Shown: piece by piece, positions 16,091 to 24,681 of the stretch
How the letters are laid out: every line of letters starts with the position of its first letter
How positions within the stretch are numbered: the first letter of the stretch is position 1
Source: Paenibacillus glycanilyticus NBRC 16618
Lineage (GTDB): Bacteria > Bacillota > Bacilli > Paenibacillales > Paenibacillaceae
Assembly (NCBI RefSeq): GCF_004000805.1
Contig: NZ_BILY01000046.1
Span: 1-54,279 of the forward strand
Direction of reading: 5' to 3'
DNA: 54,279 nucleotides
The notes under the pieces: model-generated
The model's database searches: none
Seen by the model: the letters and a program-made list of their open reading frames with translations, nothing else
Told to the model about the DNA's origin: nothing
Position numbers and translations under genes: made by a program

Positions 16091-17485
16091 TTAGGCCTCT
16101 AACGTTGCGCCCGAGCCTCCCGCTCCGTTAGGCGAGACGGCTGCCGGCTTCTCCTGGCCCGTCGTCATGAACTTCTTCTGTCTCCACCGTCTAAGCACCC
16201 ATATGCCGCGGATGTATTCGTCCATAATCATGCACGCATAGATACCCACAAGTCCCCATCCCAGCGTTATCCCAAATATATAAGAAAGGATAGTCGCGAT
16301 CAAGGTCATCGAAGTAATAGAAGTCCACATCACGTAACGGGTGTCGCCAACCGCGTTCAGCGCGTTGCCGATGCCCATGTTGAGCATTTTGCCCGGCTGC
16401 AGCAGCAGGTTCATCCCAAGCAGGGAGACGCCCATCGCGATAATCTCCGGATCGTTCGTGAAGATCTTGAGAATGGTACCGCCGATCAAATACAGCACCA
16501 GCGCGTTCACCGTTACGATCGCAAGCCCGATCCACAGCGCGCGGTAGGAGTTTTTGTAAGCCTCCTGCACCTTCCCCGCTCCGAACAGATGCGCGATCTG
16601 AATCTGAAGCGCAAGCGCAAGCGAATAACCAAGCATGAAGCAGAACGATTCCAATGTATTCATATACGTACGCGCCGACAGCTCCACCGATCCAAGCTGC
16701 GCGATATACGTATAGATAAGAAGCTGGGAGAAGACCCAGCAGGACATGTTAATGCCAAGCGGCCAGCCAATCTTCAGAATTTCCTTGAACAGCTTGCTGT
16801 CGAACAGCTTGAAGTCGCGAAGCGAAATCTGGCGTTCGAAGGCACCAAGGAACATGATCAAGAGCACAATAACCGCAAGCAGGCGGCTGATGTCCGTCGA
16901 GATCGCAACCCCTTTGAGTCCCCACTGCGGAAATCCGAATTTGCCGAAAATAAAAGCGTAGTTCATCCCGACATGCACGATATTCATGCCAATGGCCGTA
17001 TACATCGGGCCTTTCGTGTTGCCCGTATTGCGGATCGCATTGCTCAGCGCCGCCATAATGGCCACAAGCACCATCCCGCCGCCTACAATTGAAATATACG
17101 TTTTCGCAAGCGGCAATAACTCATCCGGCAGATGAAGCGCGGAAGCGATCGGCCCTGGGAACAAATACAGCAGCACGCTGATTCCAAGCCCTATAATCGC
17201 GCTGACTTTGACAGCCATAATCGCAATCGTCCGGGCATCTTCGTTCTTCCTCATCCCAATCCGCTGCGCGATCAGAATACCCGCCCCGCTCGCTACCGTC
17301 ATGAACAGCGTCATCAAGGCGCTGAACAGCTGCGTCGAGAAGCCGACGACGGCAACCGCATTATCCGAGATTTTGCTCACCTGCAGCGTATCGGCTGCCC
17401 CTAACAGAAATTGCAGGAATAACTCAATAAATATCGGCCATGCAAGCATCCATAGCGAAAACTTGTGATGTTCACGCTTTTGCAT
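16091..17485 (-). CDS. MATE family efflux transporter
   Basis: A 464-residue transporter with twelve helices in two similar halves, of the NorM/DinF-like MATE superfamily that exports cationic drugs or metabolites with Na+ or H+. Family features include WPIFIELFLQFLLGAADTLQVSKIS at the first helix and the matching second-half segment WPLGINMSCWVFSQLLIYTYIAQLG. The open frame extends 27 codons upstream, but GGGAGG lies 7 bases before ATG 17485 (MQKREHHKFS), which is taken. It is divergent from the AraC-type regulator 183 bases away, which may control it. The IF-3-like gene follows closely on the same strand. Confidence 0.9.
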   Translation of the reverse strand: MQKREHHKFSLWMLAWPIFIELFLQFLLGAADTLQVSKISDNAVAVVGFSTQLFSALMTLFMTVASGAGILIAQRIGMRKNEDARTIAIMAVKVSAIIGLGISVLLYLFPGPIASALHLPDELLPLAKTYISIVGGGMVLVAIMAALSNAIRNTGNTKGPMYTAIGMNIVHVGMNYAFIFGKFGFPQWGLKGVAISTDISRLLAVIVLLIMFLGAFERQISLRDFKLFDSKLFKEILKIGWPLGINMSCWVFSQLLIYTYIAQLGSVELSARTYMNTLESFCFMLGYSLALALQIQIAHLFGAGKVQEAYKNSYRALWIGLAIVTVNALVLYLIGGTILKIFTNDPEIIAMGVSLLGMNLLLQPGKMLNMGIGNALNAVGDTRYVMWTSITSMTLIATILSYIFGITLGWGLVGIYACMIMDEYIRGIWVLRRWRQKKFMTTGQEKPAAVSPNGAGGSGATLEA

Positions 17486-17668
17486 TTTATAATCCTCCCG
17501 AGCGTACACATGCTGCAGCCGATGTTTAAGTAAACGGCAACTCCAATACGCCACTATATTAGTCATGCAATTTCATATTATAGATGCTATACTTCGGATA
17601 ATGTATCAGTTTTACAACCGAAACTTTCAAAATTCAAACCTCCGTTAGGGGTATAAAAAGGTGCCGAC

Positions 17669-18550
17669 ATGACCCTGTTTCATTTTACCGTTCCGCCGCT
17701 TCCGCACTACATTGCATCGGGCTATACGAAGAGCTCCGCCGGGTTCAAGCATCCCAGCAGATACCGGATTGGCGTATTCGATTTGCTTGTCGTTACGGAG
17801 GGCTGTCTCTTTATGGGCGAGGGCGATTCCACGTTTGAGGTACGAGCTGGGGAGGCTTTAATCCTGGGGCCGGACAATCATCATTACGCGACAAAAGCAT
17901 GCGAAGAGCCCTCCGCCTATTACTGGCTTCACTTCCAGACAACGGGACGGTGGGCGGCTTCGGAGGAATATGCACCGCGAATTATTCAAGGCAGGGAGCC
18001 GCATGGCTTAAATCCCCAAATTTTCACTACGCAAACCTTCATCAAGCAGGTGCCGCAATACACCAGGCTGCTTCAGCCCGCCAAGATCGTCGAGCAGATC
18101 CAGCAGCTGATGGAGCTCGGCCACGGCAACCATCTGGGCAGCGTCAGCTGGAAGCAGCAGGTGCTGTTCCAGGAAATTTTCGAGCAGCTGTCCGCCTCGA
18201 TCGAGACGCAAGGCACAACGCCAACGTCGCAATGCGCGGAGCTCGCCGCTTCGTATTTAAGGAAGCATTACCGCGAGGATATTAAGGCGCAGCAGCTTGG
18301 CGAGAGCATCAACTTCCATCCTGTCTATATCGCCAGATGCATGCAAAAAGAATTCGGCTGCTCGCCGTTCGACTTCCTGCTGCGCTTCCGCATTCAGCAG
18401 TCGAAGCTGCTGCTGCTGCAGACGAACTATACGATTGCAAGGGTAGCCGAAGAGGTCGGCTTCAACTCCGCCGCCTACTTCACCTCCTGCTTCGCCAAGT
18501 ACGAGGGCATATCGCCGCGCAAATACCGCCAGCGCTTCTCGCATGGCTGA
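17669..18550 (+). CDS. AraC-family transcriptional regulator
   Basis: 293 residues. The N-terminal ~150 residues form a cupin-like ligand-binding domain (FEVRAGEALILGPDNHHY). The C-terminal ~100 residues hold two helix-turn-helix units, with the family signature IARVAEEVGFNSAAYFTSCFAKYEGISPRKYR. The linker is Gln-rich. AAGGTG lies just before the ATG. It is transcribed away from the MATE pump gene, so the 183-base space between them must hold both promoters; this AraC protein may activate the pump in response to a small molecule. Convergent with pncB, with only 49 bases between. A GGCTGC-ATCA-GCAGCC hairpin at 18558-18573 has no T-run. Confidence 0.92.
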   Translation: MTLFHFTVPPLPHYIASGYTKSSAGFKHPSRYRIGVFDLLVVTEGCLFMGEGDSTFEVRAGEALILGPDNHHYATKACEEPSAYYWLHFQTTGRWAASEEYAPRIIQGREPHGLNPQIFTTQTFIKQVPQYTRLLQPAKIVEQIQQLMELGHGNHLGSVSWKQQVLFQEIFEQLSASIETQGTTPTSQCAELAASYLRKHYREDIKAQQLGESINFHPVYIARCMQKEFGCSPFDFLLRFRIQQSKLLLLQTNYTIARVAEEVGFNSAAYFTSCFAKYEGISPRKYRQRFSHG

Positions 18551-18599
18551 AGCGCATGGCTGCATCAGCAGCCGCGGCGGTACGGAAACCCGGGCGCGC

Positions 18600-20060
18600 C
18601 TACTGCTGATGAGCCTTGATCAGATCCGTCTTCAGCTGCCAAGCCTGCTCGCTTAGATGAACCGGATACAGATCCGGATTCAGCTTGCGGAGAATCTCCG
18701 GCCGGAAGAGGCTGAGCTGATGCTCGTGGTAGCTGCGGATCTCTTCCAGAAGCGGAAGCTTGTACACGATCTCACCTTCCACCACGATCGGCTTCAGCAG
18801 CGGCACCGCTTCATAATCGCTAATGAACCGATGGATATACGGATGAACCGGATCAAACAGCTTGATCCGCTCGCCGTTCAGAATATCCGTCTCCTCATGC
18901 AGCGTCATATAATCCGCTTCGGCAAGTCCCGTGGACTTGTTCATAATCCGGTACACGTCTTTCTTGCCCGGAGCGGACACCTTCTCGGGATTGCCCGAGA
19001 TCTTGATGACCGGTATGTATTGTCCGTCACACTTGCGGGCGGTCAGCTTGTACACGCCGCCAAGTGACGGCTGATCGGCCGCCGTAATCAGCTGCGTGCC
19101 AACGCCCCATGTATCAATCCTGGCGCCTTGCGCCTTCAGATTGAAGATCAGTGTCTCGTCGAGGTCGTTCGAGGCTACGATCTTCGCATCCTGCAGCCCT
19201 GCCGCATCCAGTATCTTTCGTGCTTCCTTGGACAGATAAGCCAAGTCGCCGCTGTCGAGCCGGATGCCGCCAAGCCGCTTGCCGATGCTCTCCAGATAGC
19301 GGGCTGTCTTAATCGCATTGGGTACTCCGCTTCTCAGCGTGTCGTACGTATCCACGAGCAGCGTAACGCCGTCCGGCAAAGCCTTCGCATAGGCCAAGAA
19401 AGCTTCCTCCTCGGTTTCATGCCCCTGCACCCAGGAGTGAGCATGCGTTCCCTTGGTCGGGATGCCGAACATCATGCCGGCATGCATATTAGAGGTAGCA
19501 TGGAAGCCGGCAATATAAGCCGCGCGCGCTCCCCATACCGCCGCATCCGCCTCCTGCGCCCGGCGCGTCCCGAACTCCAGCAGAATATCTCCCGTAGCGA
19601 CCTGCTTGATCCGCGAAGCTTTCGTCGCGATCAGCGTCTGGTAGTTCATGAAGTTCAGCAGCGCCGTCTCCACCAGCTGCGTCTCGAAGATCGTGCCTTC
19701 TACCCGTACGATCGGTTCATTCGGGAACACCAGCGAGCCTTCTTCCACCGCATGCACCGTTCCCTTGAAGCGGAACTGCCGGAGCACCTCCAGGAAGCCC
19801 GGATCATAATTCTCCTCCTGCTTCGCCAGGTAAGCGAGCTCCTCTTCCCCAAACTTCAGATGCCGGATGAATTCCACGATTCTCTCGAGGCCAGCGAATA
19901 CCGCATAACCGTTGCCGAATGGCAGCTTGCGGAAGAAAGCCTCGAATACGGCGCCTTCCCCATCCGTGCCGTTTATCCAATGGGCGTACATCATATTAAT
20001 CTGATATTTATCCGTATGAAGCGTTAAGTTATTAGCACCGTCCACTACTCCTCGACACAC
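18600..20060 (-). CDS. pncB: Nicotinate phosphoribosyltransferase
   Basis: 486 residues. It condenses nicotinate with phosphoribosyl pyrophosphate, driven by ATP, to form nicotinate mononucleotide for NAD salvage. Diagnostic blocks are LHTDKYQINMMYAHW near the N-terminus, GTRRAQEADAAVWGARAAYIAGF, GTHAHSW with the phosphorylated histidine, and GGIRLDSGDLAYLSKEARKILD. The start is uncertain. The frame opens with GTG at 20060, while homologs begin near the DGANNLTLHTDKYQ segment, matching GTG 20045; GAGGAG lies only two bases before that codon. No neighbouring NAD genes are present, so it is probably transcribed alone. Confidence 0.95.
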   Translation of the reverse strand: MCRGVVDGANNLTLHTDKYQINMMYAHWINGTDGEGAVFEAFFRKLPFGNGYAVFAGLERIVEFIRHLKFGEEELAYLAKQEENYDPGFLEVLRQFRFKGTVHAVEEGSLVFPNEPIVRVEGTIFETQLVETALLNFMNYQTLIATKASRIKQVATGDILLEFGTRRAQEADAAVWGARAAYIAGFHATSNMHAGMMFGIPTKGTHAHSWVQGHETEEEAFLAYAKALPDGVTLLVDTYDTLRSGVPNAIKTARYLESIGKRLGGIRLDSGDLAYLSKEARKILDAAGLQDAKIVASNDLDETLIFNLKAQGARIDTWGVGTQLITAADQPSLGGVYKLTARKCDGQYIPVIKISGNPEKVSAPGKKDVYRIMNKSTGLAEADYMTLHEETDILNGERIKLFDPVHPYIHRFISDYEAVPLLKPIVVEGEIVYKLPLLEEIRSYHEHQLSLFRPEILRKLNPDLYPVHLSEQAWQLKTDLIKAHQQ

Positions 20061-20100
20061 CTCTCTAGTTGTTCTTACTCACAGCATATCCATAATAAGC

Positions 20101-20137
20101 AAAAACAACAGCCTTCCGCCACATCAGCGAAAGGCTG
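20101..20137 (-). terminator. Terminator of the VanZ gene
   Basis: CAGCCTT-C-CGC / GCG-A-AAGGCTG (20109-20119 with 20127-20137) is followed on the minus strand by GTTGTTTTTG. It lies between the VanZ stop codon and pncB. Confidence 0.75.
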
Positions 20138-20155
20138 CCGCTATTGCTGCCTGCT

Positions 20156-20695
20156 CTAGAACTTCCGGACGAACCGGTATTCCTGCCTCCGGCGTCTTCG
20201 TTCAAACCAATAATTAATTGAGATGCAGATGATCAGGCCAATGCAGCCGCCCGTCAAATCCACAATCACATCCGTCGGGTTCCCCGTACGCCCGACCTTG
20301 CTCAGCTGATTCGTCTCATCAAGCGCCGCTATCCCGCCCGTCAGGATCAGCGCCATAATAACCGGCAGCACCATCTGCCTGCGTGCCATCAGATTGCGGA
20401 TGAACATGTACAGCGATACGCATAACACGGCGTACATGAACAAATGGGCCCCTTTGCGGAAGAAGAACTCCACGAAGCCGTACGGGTCTTTTTTTGCCAC
20501 AACCGTGCTGCCATGATACGTAATGGAGGTATCCGGAAGCTTCTGAGCCAATTCCTCTTTGGTGACCCATTTATTTAACGTCGGCTTGATGGACTGCTGG
20601 TTATACGATTCAGACGATAATGTAAAAATGAAAAATATCCAACAAAATACGACAAAAAACCATATTATAGAATTTTTTCTATCCTTTTTTAACAT
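20156..20695 (-). CDS. VanZ family membrane protein
   Basis: 179 residues with four helices and an external loop after the first one. The family marks are FFFRKGAHLFMYAVL and LDETNQLSKVGRTGNPTDVIVDLTGG, where the Arg-Lys-His and the Asp-Glu-Gln...Arg...Asp residues are conserved in VanZ proteins. VanZ of the vancomycin cluster gives low-level teicoplanin resistance, and distant relatives are found in many Firmicutes; the biochemical role is unsettled. AAGGAG lies about 12 bases before the ATG. An extended -10 (TGATACAAT) is visible about 65 bases upstream of the start on the minus strand. Confidence 0.88.
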   Translation of the reverse strand: MLKKDRKNSIIWFFVVFCWIFFIFTLSSESYNQQSIKPTLNKWVTKEELAQKLPDTSITYHGSTVVAKKDPYGFVEFFFRKGAHLFMYAVLCVSLYMFIRNLMARRQMVLPVIMALILTGGIAALDETNQLSKVGRTGNPTDVIVDLTGGCIGLIICISINYWFERRRRRQEYRFVRKF

Positions 20696-20852
20696 TTTTC
20701 TTCAACACTCCTTCGACACAATCCGTTCCACCCTTTATCTATCTCTGGTCAGTTATTGTATCAGATTCATAAAGGAAATGGAAATCTACCGATTCGCCTA
20801 GCAAAAACAAGACTAAGGTAATGTAAATTTGAGTAAAAAGTCCTATAAACTC

Positions 20853-20882
20853 TTGTTTTTAACATCCATTCTTTGGTATTAT
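20853..20882 (+). promoter_or_regulatory. Probable sigma-A promoter of the 43-codon gene
   Basis: TTGTTT (20853-20858), 18-base spacer, TATTAT (20877-20882). It would start transcription near 20889, about 228 bases before the small gene. Confidence 0.5.
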
Positions 20883-20888
20883 ACAAAT

Positions 20889-21110
20889 ATATGAAACTTG
20901 TGATAAAACCTTTTATCGCAGTCAATCAATGATGAGCGACCGCGTTTATAGGTAGGTTTTATCGCCAAATAGAATTTCTAGTTTCATTGTATTTTGAAGC
21001 TAATAAATTCTATTGTGGTTAGTTTTTTATTAGGGCCATGCTTACGAAGCATGAACCATCACGAATGTCCTTGAAAACGGACATTTGTGTGATCATTCAT
21101 TTTAGGAGGT
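20889..21110 (+). ncRNA. Structured 5' leader, candidate cis-regulatory RNA
   Basis: Several strong stems are visible by eye. GATAAAACC (20902-20910) can pair with GGTTTTATC (20955-20963), or its GATAAA part with TTTATC at 20912-20917, which are mutually exclusive folds. Then come an extended hairpin flanked by AATAGAATTT and AAATTCTATT (about 20968-21014), CATGCTT/AAGCATG (about 21037-21053), and ATCAC-n-AATGTCC / GGACATT-n-TGTGAT (about 21059-21094) just before the AGGAGGT. I do not recognise a known riboswitch class. Exact ends are estimates. Confidence 0.5.
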
Positions 21111-21116
21111 TAGAGA

Positions 21117-21248
21117 ATGGCTGGCTATTTGATGTTCTCCGAGATTTGGACACCCTTCAAGGTGGTAGGCATACGAGTATTTAAAGACGAGAACGGCGAC
21201 TACTGGTACAAATACCGAAACAACAAACGCTCTCGGCTGTTCCGATAA
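21117..21248 (+). CDS. Small basic protein of unknown function (43 aa)
   Basis: ATG at 21117 opens 43 codons ending with TAA at 21246-21248; the product begins MAGYLMFSEIWTP and ends NNKRSRLFR. AGGAGGT at 21104-21110 with 6-base spacing is a near-ideal ribosome site, and a strong terminator follows 20 bases after the stop. Between them are the marks of a self-contained gene: promoter, long structured leader, ribosome site, coding region, terminator. The sequence is rich in Tyr, Trp, Arg and Lys (DYWYKYRNNKR), with no signal peptide or membrane helix. I do not recognise a family. It could bind nucleic acid, but that is a guess from charge only. Confidence 0.65.
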   Translation: MAGYLMFSEIWTPFKVVGIRVFKDENGDYWYKYRNNKRSRLFR

Positions 21249-21268
21249 TCTCCTTACATAAATAATAA

Positions 21269-21303
21269 AGACACCCCCGGCAGTCTAGCTGCCGGGGGTG
21301 TCT
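21269..21303. terminator. Bidirectional terminator between the small gene and the stalk-domain gene
   Basis: A perfect 15-bp stem (21269-21283 with 21289-21303) with core ACACCCCCGGCAG has a five-base loop. On the minus strand it is followed by TTATTATTT, and on the plus strand by GGCTTTCTT. It lies 7 bases past the stop of the minus-strand gene. Confidence 0.88.
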
Positions 21304-21310
21304 GGCTTTC

Positions 21311-22252
21311 TTACGCTAATCCTTTGACAAAATCCAAGCCTGCCTTCAATTCAGCATCGAATTGAGCTCTATAAGCATCAATAATTTCAAGACTATATCC
21401 GTACTTCGTCAGCTCAGCAGTCGTATCTGCAACAAGTTTATTAAAGTCGGCCGTACATTGATCAACCGTTTGCTGAGCTTCTTTTTTAATTTTTTCTTTA
21501 GTAGCTTCATCACCAGTCAAATACGGATTAATCATGGCCATCAGTGTTGCCTTGCAATTGGCTTCAAGTGCAGTAAGCTTAGCTGAACCAGCCGCTTCAA
21601 TGGATGCTTTTGTAGGTTTAGCAGGTTCTACTGGATCTGTACCGCCACCCGTACCGGTTCCTGGATTAGTACCAGCACCATTATTTCCTCCAGCTTGCGC
21701 AGCTTTGTATGCCGCGGATTCGCCTGTAATGCTGTTAGTCTTCTGATCCCACTTAATATCCGTTCCCACAGCCTCGGACATGAAGCGAAGCGGAACATAG
21801 ATGCTGTTGTTGATCGAATAAAGCGACTGACCTGTAGGAAGAGCTTTTGCCTGTCCATCAAAGACAAGCGTAGCTTGAACCGGCTTAATGGTGATGTTCT
21901 TACTTTCAACAGGTTGTGCACCGCCAGCAGCTGCGCCAGCAAGCAGCTTCGAAAGAGCTTCCTTCTCCGCTGCAGTTGGTTCGGAGACAGTAACTTTGGA
22001 GGTCTTTTGATCCCACTTCACCGACTTCTGCAGCGCGTAAGAGATAAAGCGAACCGGAATATAAGTACGGTCCTGATAGATGAAGGCATATTGTCCATCC
22101 GGCAAGGCAAGCGACTGTCCATCAAACTTCAAGTTAACCGCCTGTGTCTTAATTGTTACCGAGCTGGATGCAGCACCGGCTGTCAGCGGCAGAACGGTAC
22201 ATAAAGCGACAATTAACAGCATGAGTGTGTAATGACGTAAATTTTTCATCAT
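21311..22252 (-). CDS. Exported stalk-domain (copper amine oxidase N-like) protein with C-terminal Cys domain
   Basis: 313 residues. Residues 1-28 are a signal peptide ending near AGAA. Two copies of the stalk domain follow, each with the pattern FDGQ...LP.GQ...Y.....YIPVRF(I/M)S.A.......WDQKT. A GTNPGTGTGGGTDP linker leads to a helical C-terminal domain with LEANCKA and DQCTADF. This last domain matches the C-terminus of the next gene upstream, which has LSGTCKA and GSCDAKF, so the two share a domain with a conserved pair of cysteines. The stalk domains suggest a wall-associated surface protein. GAGGAG precedes the ATG. Probably co-transcribed with that gene; function unknown. Confidence 0.8.
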   Translation of the reverse strand: MMKNLRHYTLMLLIVALCTVLPLTAGAASSSVTIKTQAVNLKFDGQSLALPDGQYAFIYQDRTYIPVRFISYALQKSVKWDQKTSKVTVSEPTAAEKEALSKLLAGAAAGGAQPVESKNITIKPVQATLVFDGQAKALPTGQSLYSINNSIYVPLRFMSEAVGTDIKWDQKTNSITGESAAYKAAQAGGNNGAGTNPGTGTGGGTDPVEPAKPTKASIEAAGSAKLTALEANCKATLMAMINPYLTGDEATKEKIKKEAQQTVDQCTADFNKLVADTTAELTKYGYSLEIIDAYRAQFDAELKAGLDFVKGLA

Positions 22253-22272
22253 TTTGATTCTCCTCTTGTTTA

Positions 22273-23313
22273 TTATGATTTAATAGCTTTGGCAATAGCG
22301 CTAATCGCGGATGCTCGTACACTTTGCTTGCTTGCTTCATACTTCGCATTCCAATCCGGCATTGCACGGCTATCAATTCCTGCGTCAGCATAACTAGAGG
22401 CCGCTTGACTCACGATGCCCTGAAACTTCGCATCACAAGAGCCCTCGGCCTCCATGACTTTACCTAGATATTTATTTTGAAGATCCTCAACCGTAACACC
22501 GTCTGCACTGCCAACGATTTGTTGCAGAATGGCGTTGCTTTTTGCCTTGCAGGTTCCTGACAGTGAAGCTAATTGCGACTCCGTCTTAGAATCAATCGAT
22601 TGCTTAACCTGCTTCAGATCAGTAGTAAGCTCTGGTGCTGGTGTTTTTTCCGGTTCTTCTGTTGGCTTGCTGGTTTCGGCAGGTTTATCAGTTGGTTTGG
22701 TTCCGGTATTTGTACCTTTTGTTGAACTGCTAGGTTGCTGTTGCATCTTCATCCAAGCATCGTAATTCTCTTTCATCTTTTGCGGGTCTCGTTCTCCAAC
22801 CCACTCTATCGGATAATCTGGATTAAGGATATTAAGAGCAATACCATACTGCTTTGTAATCGAGCTTAATAACTTTATCTCCTCGTCAGAGAGTTTAGTT
22901 AATAATAGATCTCGAATCTTCTGCTTCTCCTCAACCGGTAAATCCGTTGTAGCGTTACCTTGAAGATAAGAAATCTGCTTCAAGCTAAGACCCGAGTTAA
23001 GTAGAATGGCTGCTACATCAAGAGCATCTGCGCTGTCGATCTTTTCACCGCCAATTAGCTGACTAGCTTTTTCGACTGGTTTCTCGATAATAGCTGGCAG
23101 CTTCTTAGGCTCTGAGCTCTCCTCGCCAGAGCCATCCACTACATCACTGTTATGGCGGGCTGCAACATCCTTAATATCAATGGATTTGATGTAATAGTAA
23201 GTGACTCCTATAAAGATCAATCCGACAACAACAAAAAATGAAGCGGTACCGATTACCCACTTCATCCAAGGCTTTAGCTTCTTTTTTGGTTTTTGCTTAC
23301 GTGGCGTTTCCAT
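22273..23313 (-). CDS. Membrane-anchored surface protein with C-terminal Cys domain, unknown function
   Basis: 346 residues. A Lys/Arg/Pro-rich start (residues 1-17) is followed by a single membrane helix (about 18-42, VIGTASFFVVVGLIFIGVTYYY), so the bulk should face outside. Residues about 75-170 are helical and contain a stretch about unlinked loop growth (LSLKQISYLQ...LSDEEIKLLSSITKQYGI). A Ser/Thr/Pro/Lys linker (about 195-235) leads to the C-terminal domain with LSGTCKA and GSCDAKF, shared with the stalk-domain protein 20 bases downstream. AGGAG precedes the ATG. It lies 28 bases after ugd, so it may be the last part of the polysaccharide operon. No named family recognised. Confidence 0.7.
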   Translation of the reverse strand: METPRKQKPKKKLKPWMKWVIGTASFFVVVGLIFIGVTYYYIKSIDIKDVAARHNSDVVDGSGEESSEPKKLPAIIEKPVEKASQLIGGEKIDSADALDVAAILLNSGLSLKQISYLQGNATTDLPVEEKQKIRDLLLTKLSDEEIKLLSSITKQYGIALNILNPDYPIEWVGERDPQKMKENYDAWMKMQQQPSSSTKGTNTGTKPTDKPAETSKPTEEPEKTPAPELTTDLKQVKQSIDSKTESQLASLSGTCKAKSNAILQQIVGSADGVTVEDLQNKYLGKVMEAEGSCDAKFQGIVSQAASSYADAGIDSRAMPDWNAKYEASKQSVRASAISAIAKAIKS

Positions 23314-23341
23314 GATGTCTCCTATCTACATTAATAATAAT

Positions 23342-24679
23342 CTAGAAAGAAAGAATAGGATTGGTCTCCTTCACTCCATTATTCATCTTAGGTCTTCCTA
23401 TGGAGTAGTAGGCGAAAGGAGTCTCCTCCAAATCTTCTTCCCGGTAAATATTCCGGCCGTCAATGAGGTTAGGCGTTTTTAACCATTTCTGAACATCCGA
23501 CAATGGGATATTAATAAACTCTTTCCATTCCGTTAGAATACATAGAGCATCCGCACCTTCAGCAGCCTCTTGGGCAGAAGTACAGTATTCCACCTCGGAA
23601 CGGTCAAAAGCATTTTCGAAGTTACTCGAAGCAATAGGATCATAAGCTTTAACGAATGCTCCCCGCTCCAGTAAGGTTTCCATAATCTCAAAGGCTGGAG
23701 CGTCACGCACATCATCCGTTTCCGGCTTGAAGGCCAATCCCCAGATCCCAATCGTTCTTCCCTGAACATCTCCAAGCAGTTCATCCAGCTTTCGAATGAC
23801 ATTAAATCTTTGATCCCGGTTCACTTCAACTACGGATTTCAACAGCTTGAAATCATAATCCATCTGTCCCGCGATCTGTATGAGAGCTTGCGTATCCTTC
23901 GGGAAGCAAGATCCGCCGTACCCGATACCCGCCTTCAAGAAAGAAGAGCCGATACGCCGATCCATCCCCATTCCCTTCGCTACTTCCTCCACATCCGCCC
24001 CTACCTTTTCACAGATATTGGCGATCTCATTAATGAAGGAGATTTTTGTAGCCAGGAAAGCATTTGAAGCATACTTAATCATCTCCGAGCTGCGGACGTC
24101 AGTAATGGTAATTTGATCCGTTAATGGACGATGCAGCGCAGTAAGCATCTCTGCTGCGCGCTCACTTTCCGTCCCGATAATAATTCGATCCGGATTCAAT
24201 GTGTCTTTAACAGCTGTTCCTTCTCGCAGGAATTCAGGAACAGAAGCAAAGTCAAAGGATTCCGTCGCATAATTTCGAATGATAGCTGCAACCTTCTCAT
24301 TCGTTCCTACCGGTACCGTACTTTTCACAACGACAACCTTGTAACCATTAATGGCACGGCCAATTTCCGCCGCCGCTTGCTCAATGTAGGCCAAGTTGGC
24401 CTTTCCATCTGGCAAGGACGGGGTGCCAACAGCAATAATAATGATCTCTGAAGCATTTACCGCAGCAGCCAGATCCGTTGTGAAGGACAATCGCCCCGCT
24501 TCCGTGTTGCTTGCAATTAGTTCCTTAAGACCAGGCTCATGAATAGGGACTTCACCATTATTCAATAACTCGATCTTTGATGTGGCATTGTCTACACAAA
24601 TAACTTCATTGCCCAGTTCAGAGAAACATACCCCAGAGACTAAGCCAACATATCCGGTACCAATTACCGCCAGCTTCAT
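23342..24679 (-). CDS. ugd: UDP-glucose 6-dehydrogenase
   Basis: About 445 residues, oxidising UDP-glucose to UDP-glucuronate with two NAD+. The Rossmann start IGTGYVGLVSGVCFSELGN, the SSEMIKYASNAFLATKISFINE helix, the catalytic cysteine in GYGGSCFPKDT and the C-terminal GLAFKPETDDVRDAP are all present. GTG 24685 overlaps the previous stop by four bases, but ATG 24679 has better spacing from GGGAG and gives MKLAVIGTGY, so it is chosen. With GalU supplying UDP-glucose and the 4-epimerase at 27364 using its product, it provides uronic acids to the polysaccharide. It also resembles TuaD of teichuronic acid synthesis. Confidence 0.96.
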   Translation of the reverse strand: MKLAVIGTGYVGLVSGVCFSELGNEVICVDNATSKIELLNNGEVPIHEPGLKELIASNTEAGRLSFTTDLAAAVNASEIIIIAVGTPSLPDGKANLAYIEQAAAEIGRAINGYKVVVVKSTVPVGTNEKVAAIIRNYATESFDFASVPEFLREGTAVKDTLNPDRIIIGTESERAAEMLTALHRPLTDQITITDVRSSEMIKYASNAFLATKISFINEIANICEKVGADVEEVAKGMGMDRRIGSSFLKAGIGYGGSCFPKDTQALIQIAGQMDYDFKLLKSVVEVNRDQRFNVIRKLDELLGDVQGRTIGIWGLAFKPETDDVRDAPAFEIMETLLERGAFVKAYDPIASSNFENAFDRSEVEYCTSAQEAAEGADALCILTEWKEFINIPLSDVQKWLKTPNLIDGRNIYREEDLEETPFAYYSIGRPKMNNGVKETNPILSF

Positions 24680-24681
24680 TC

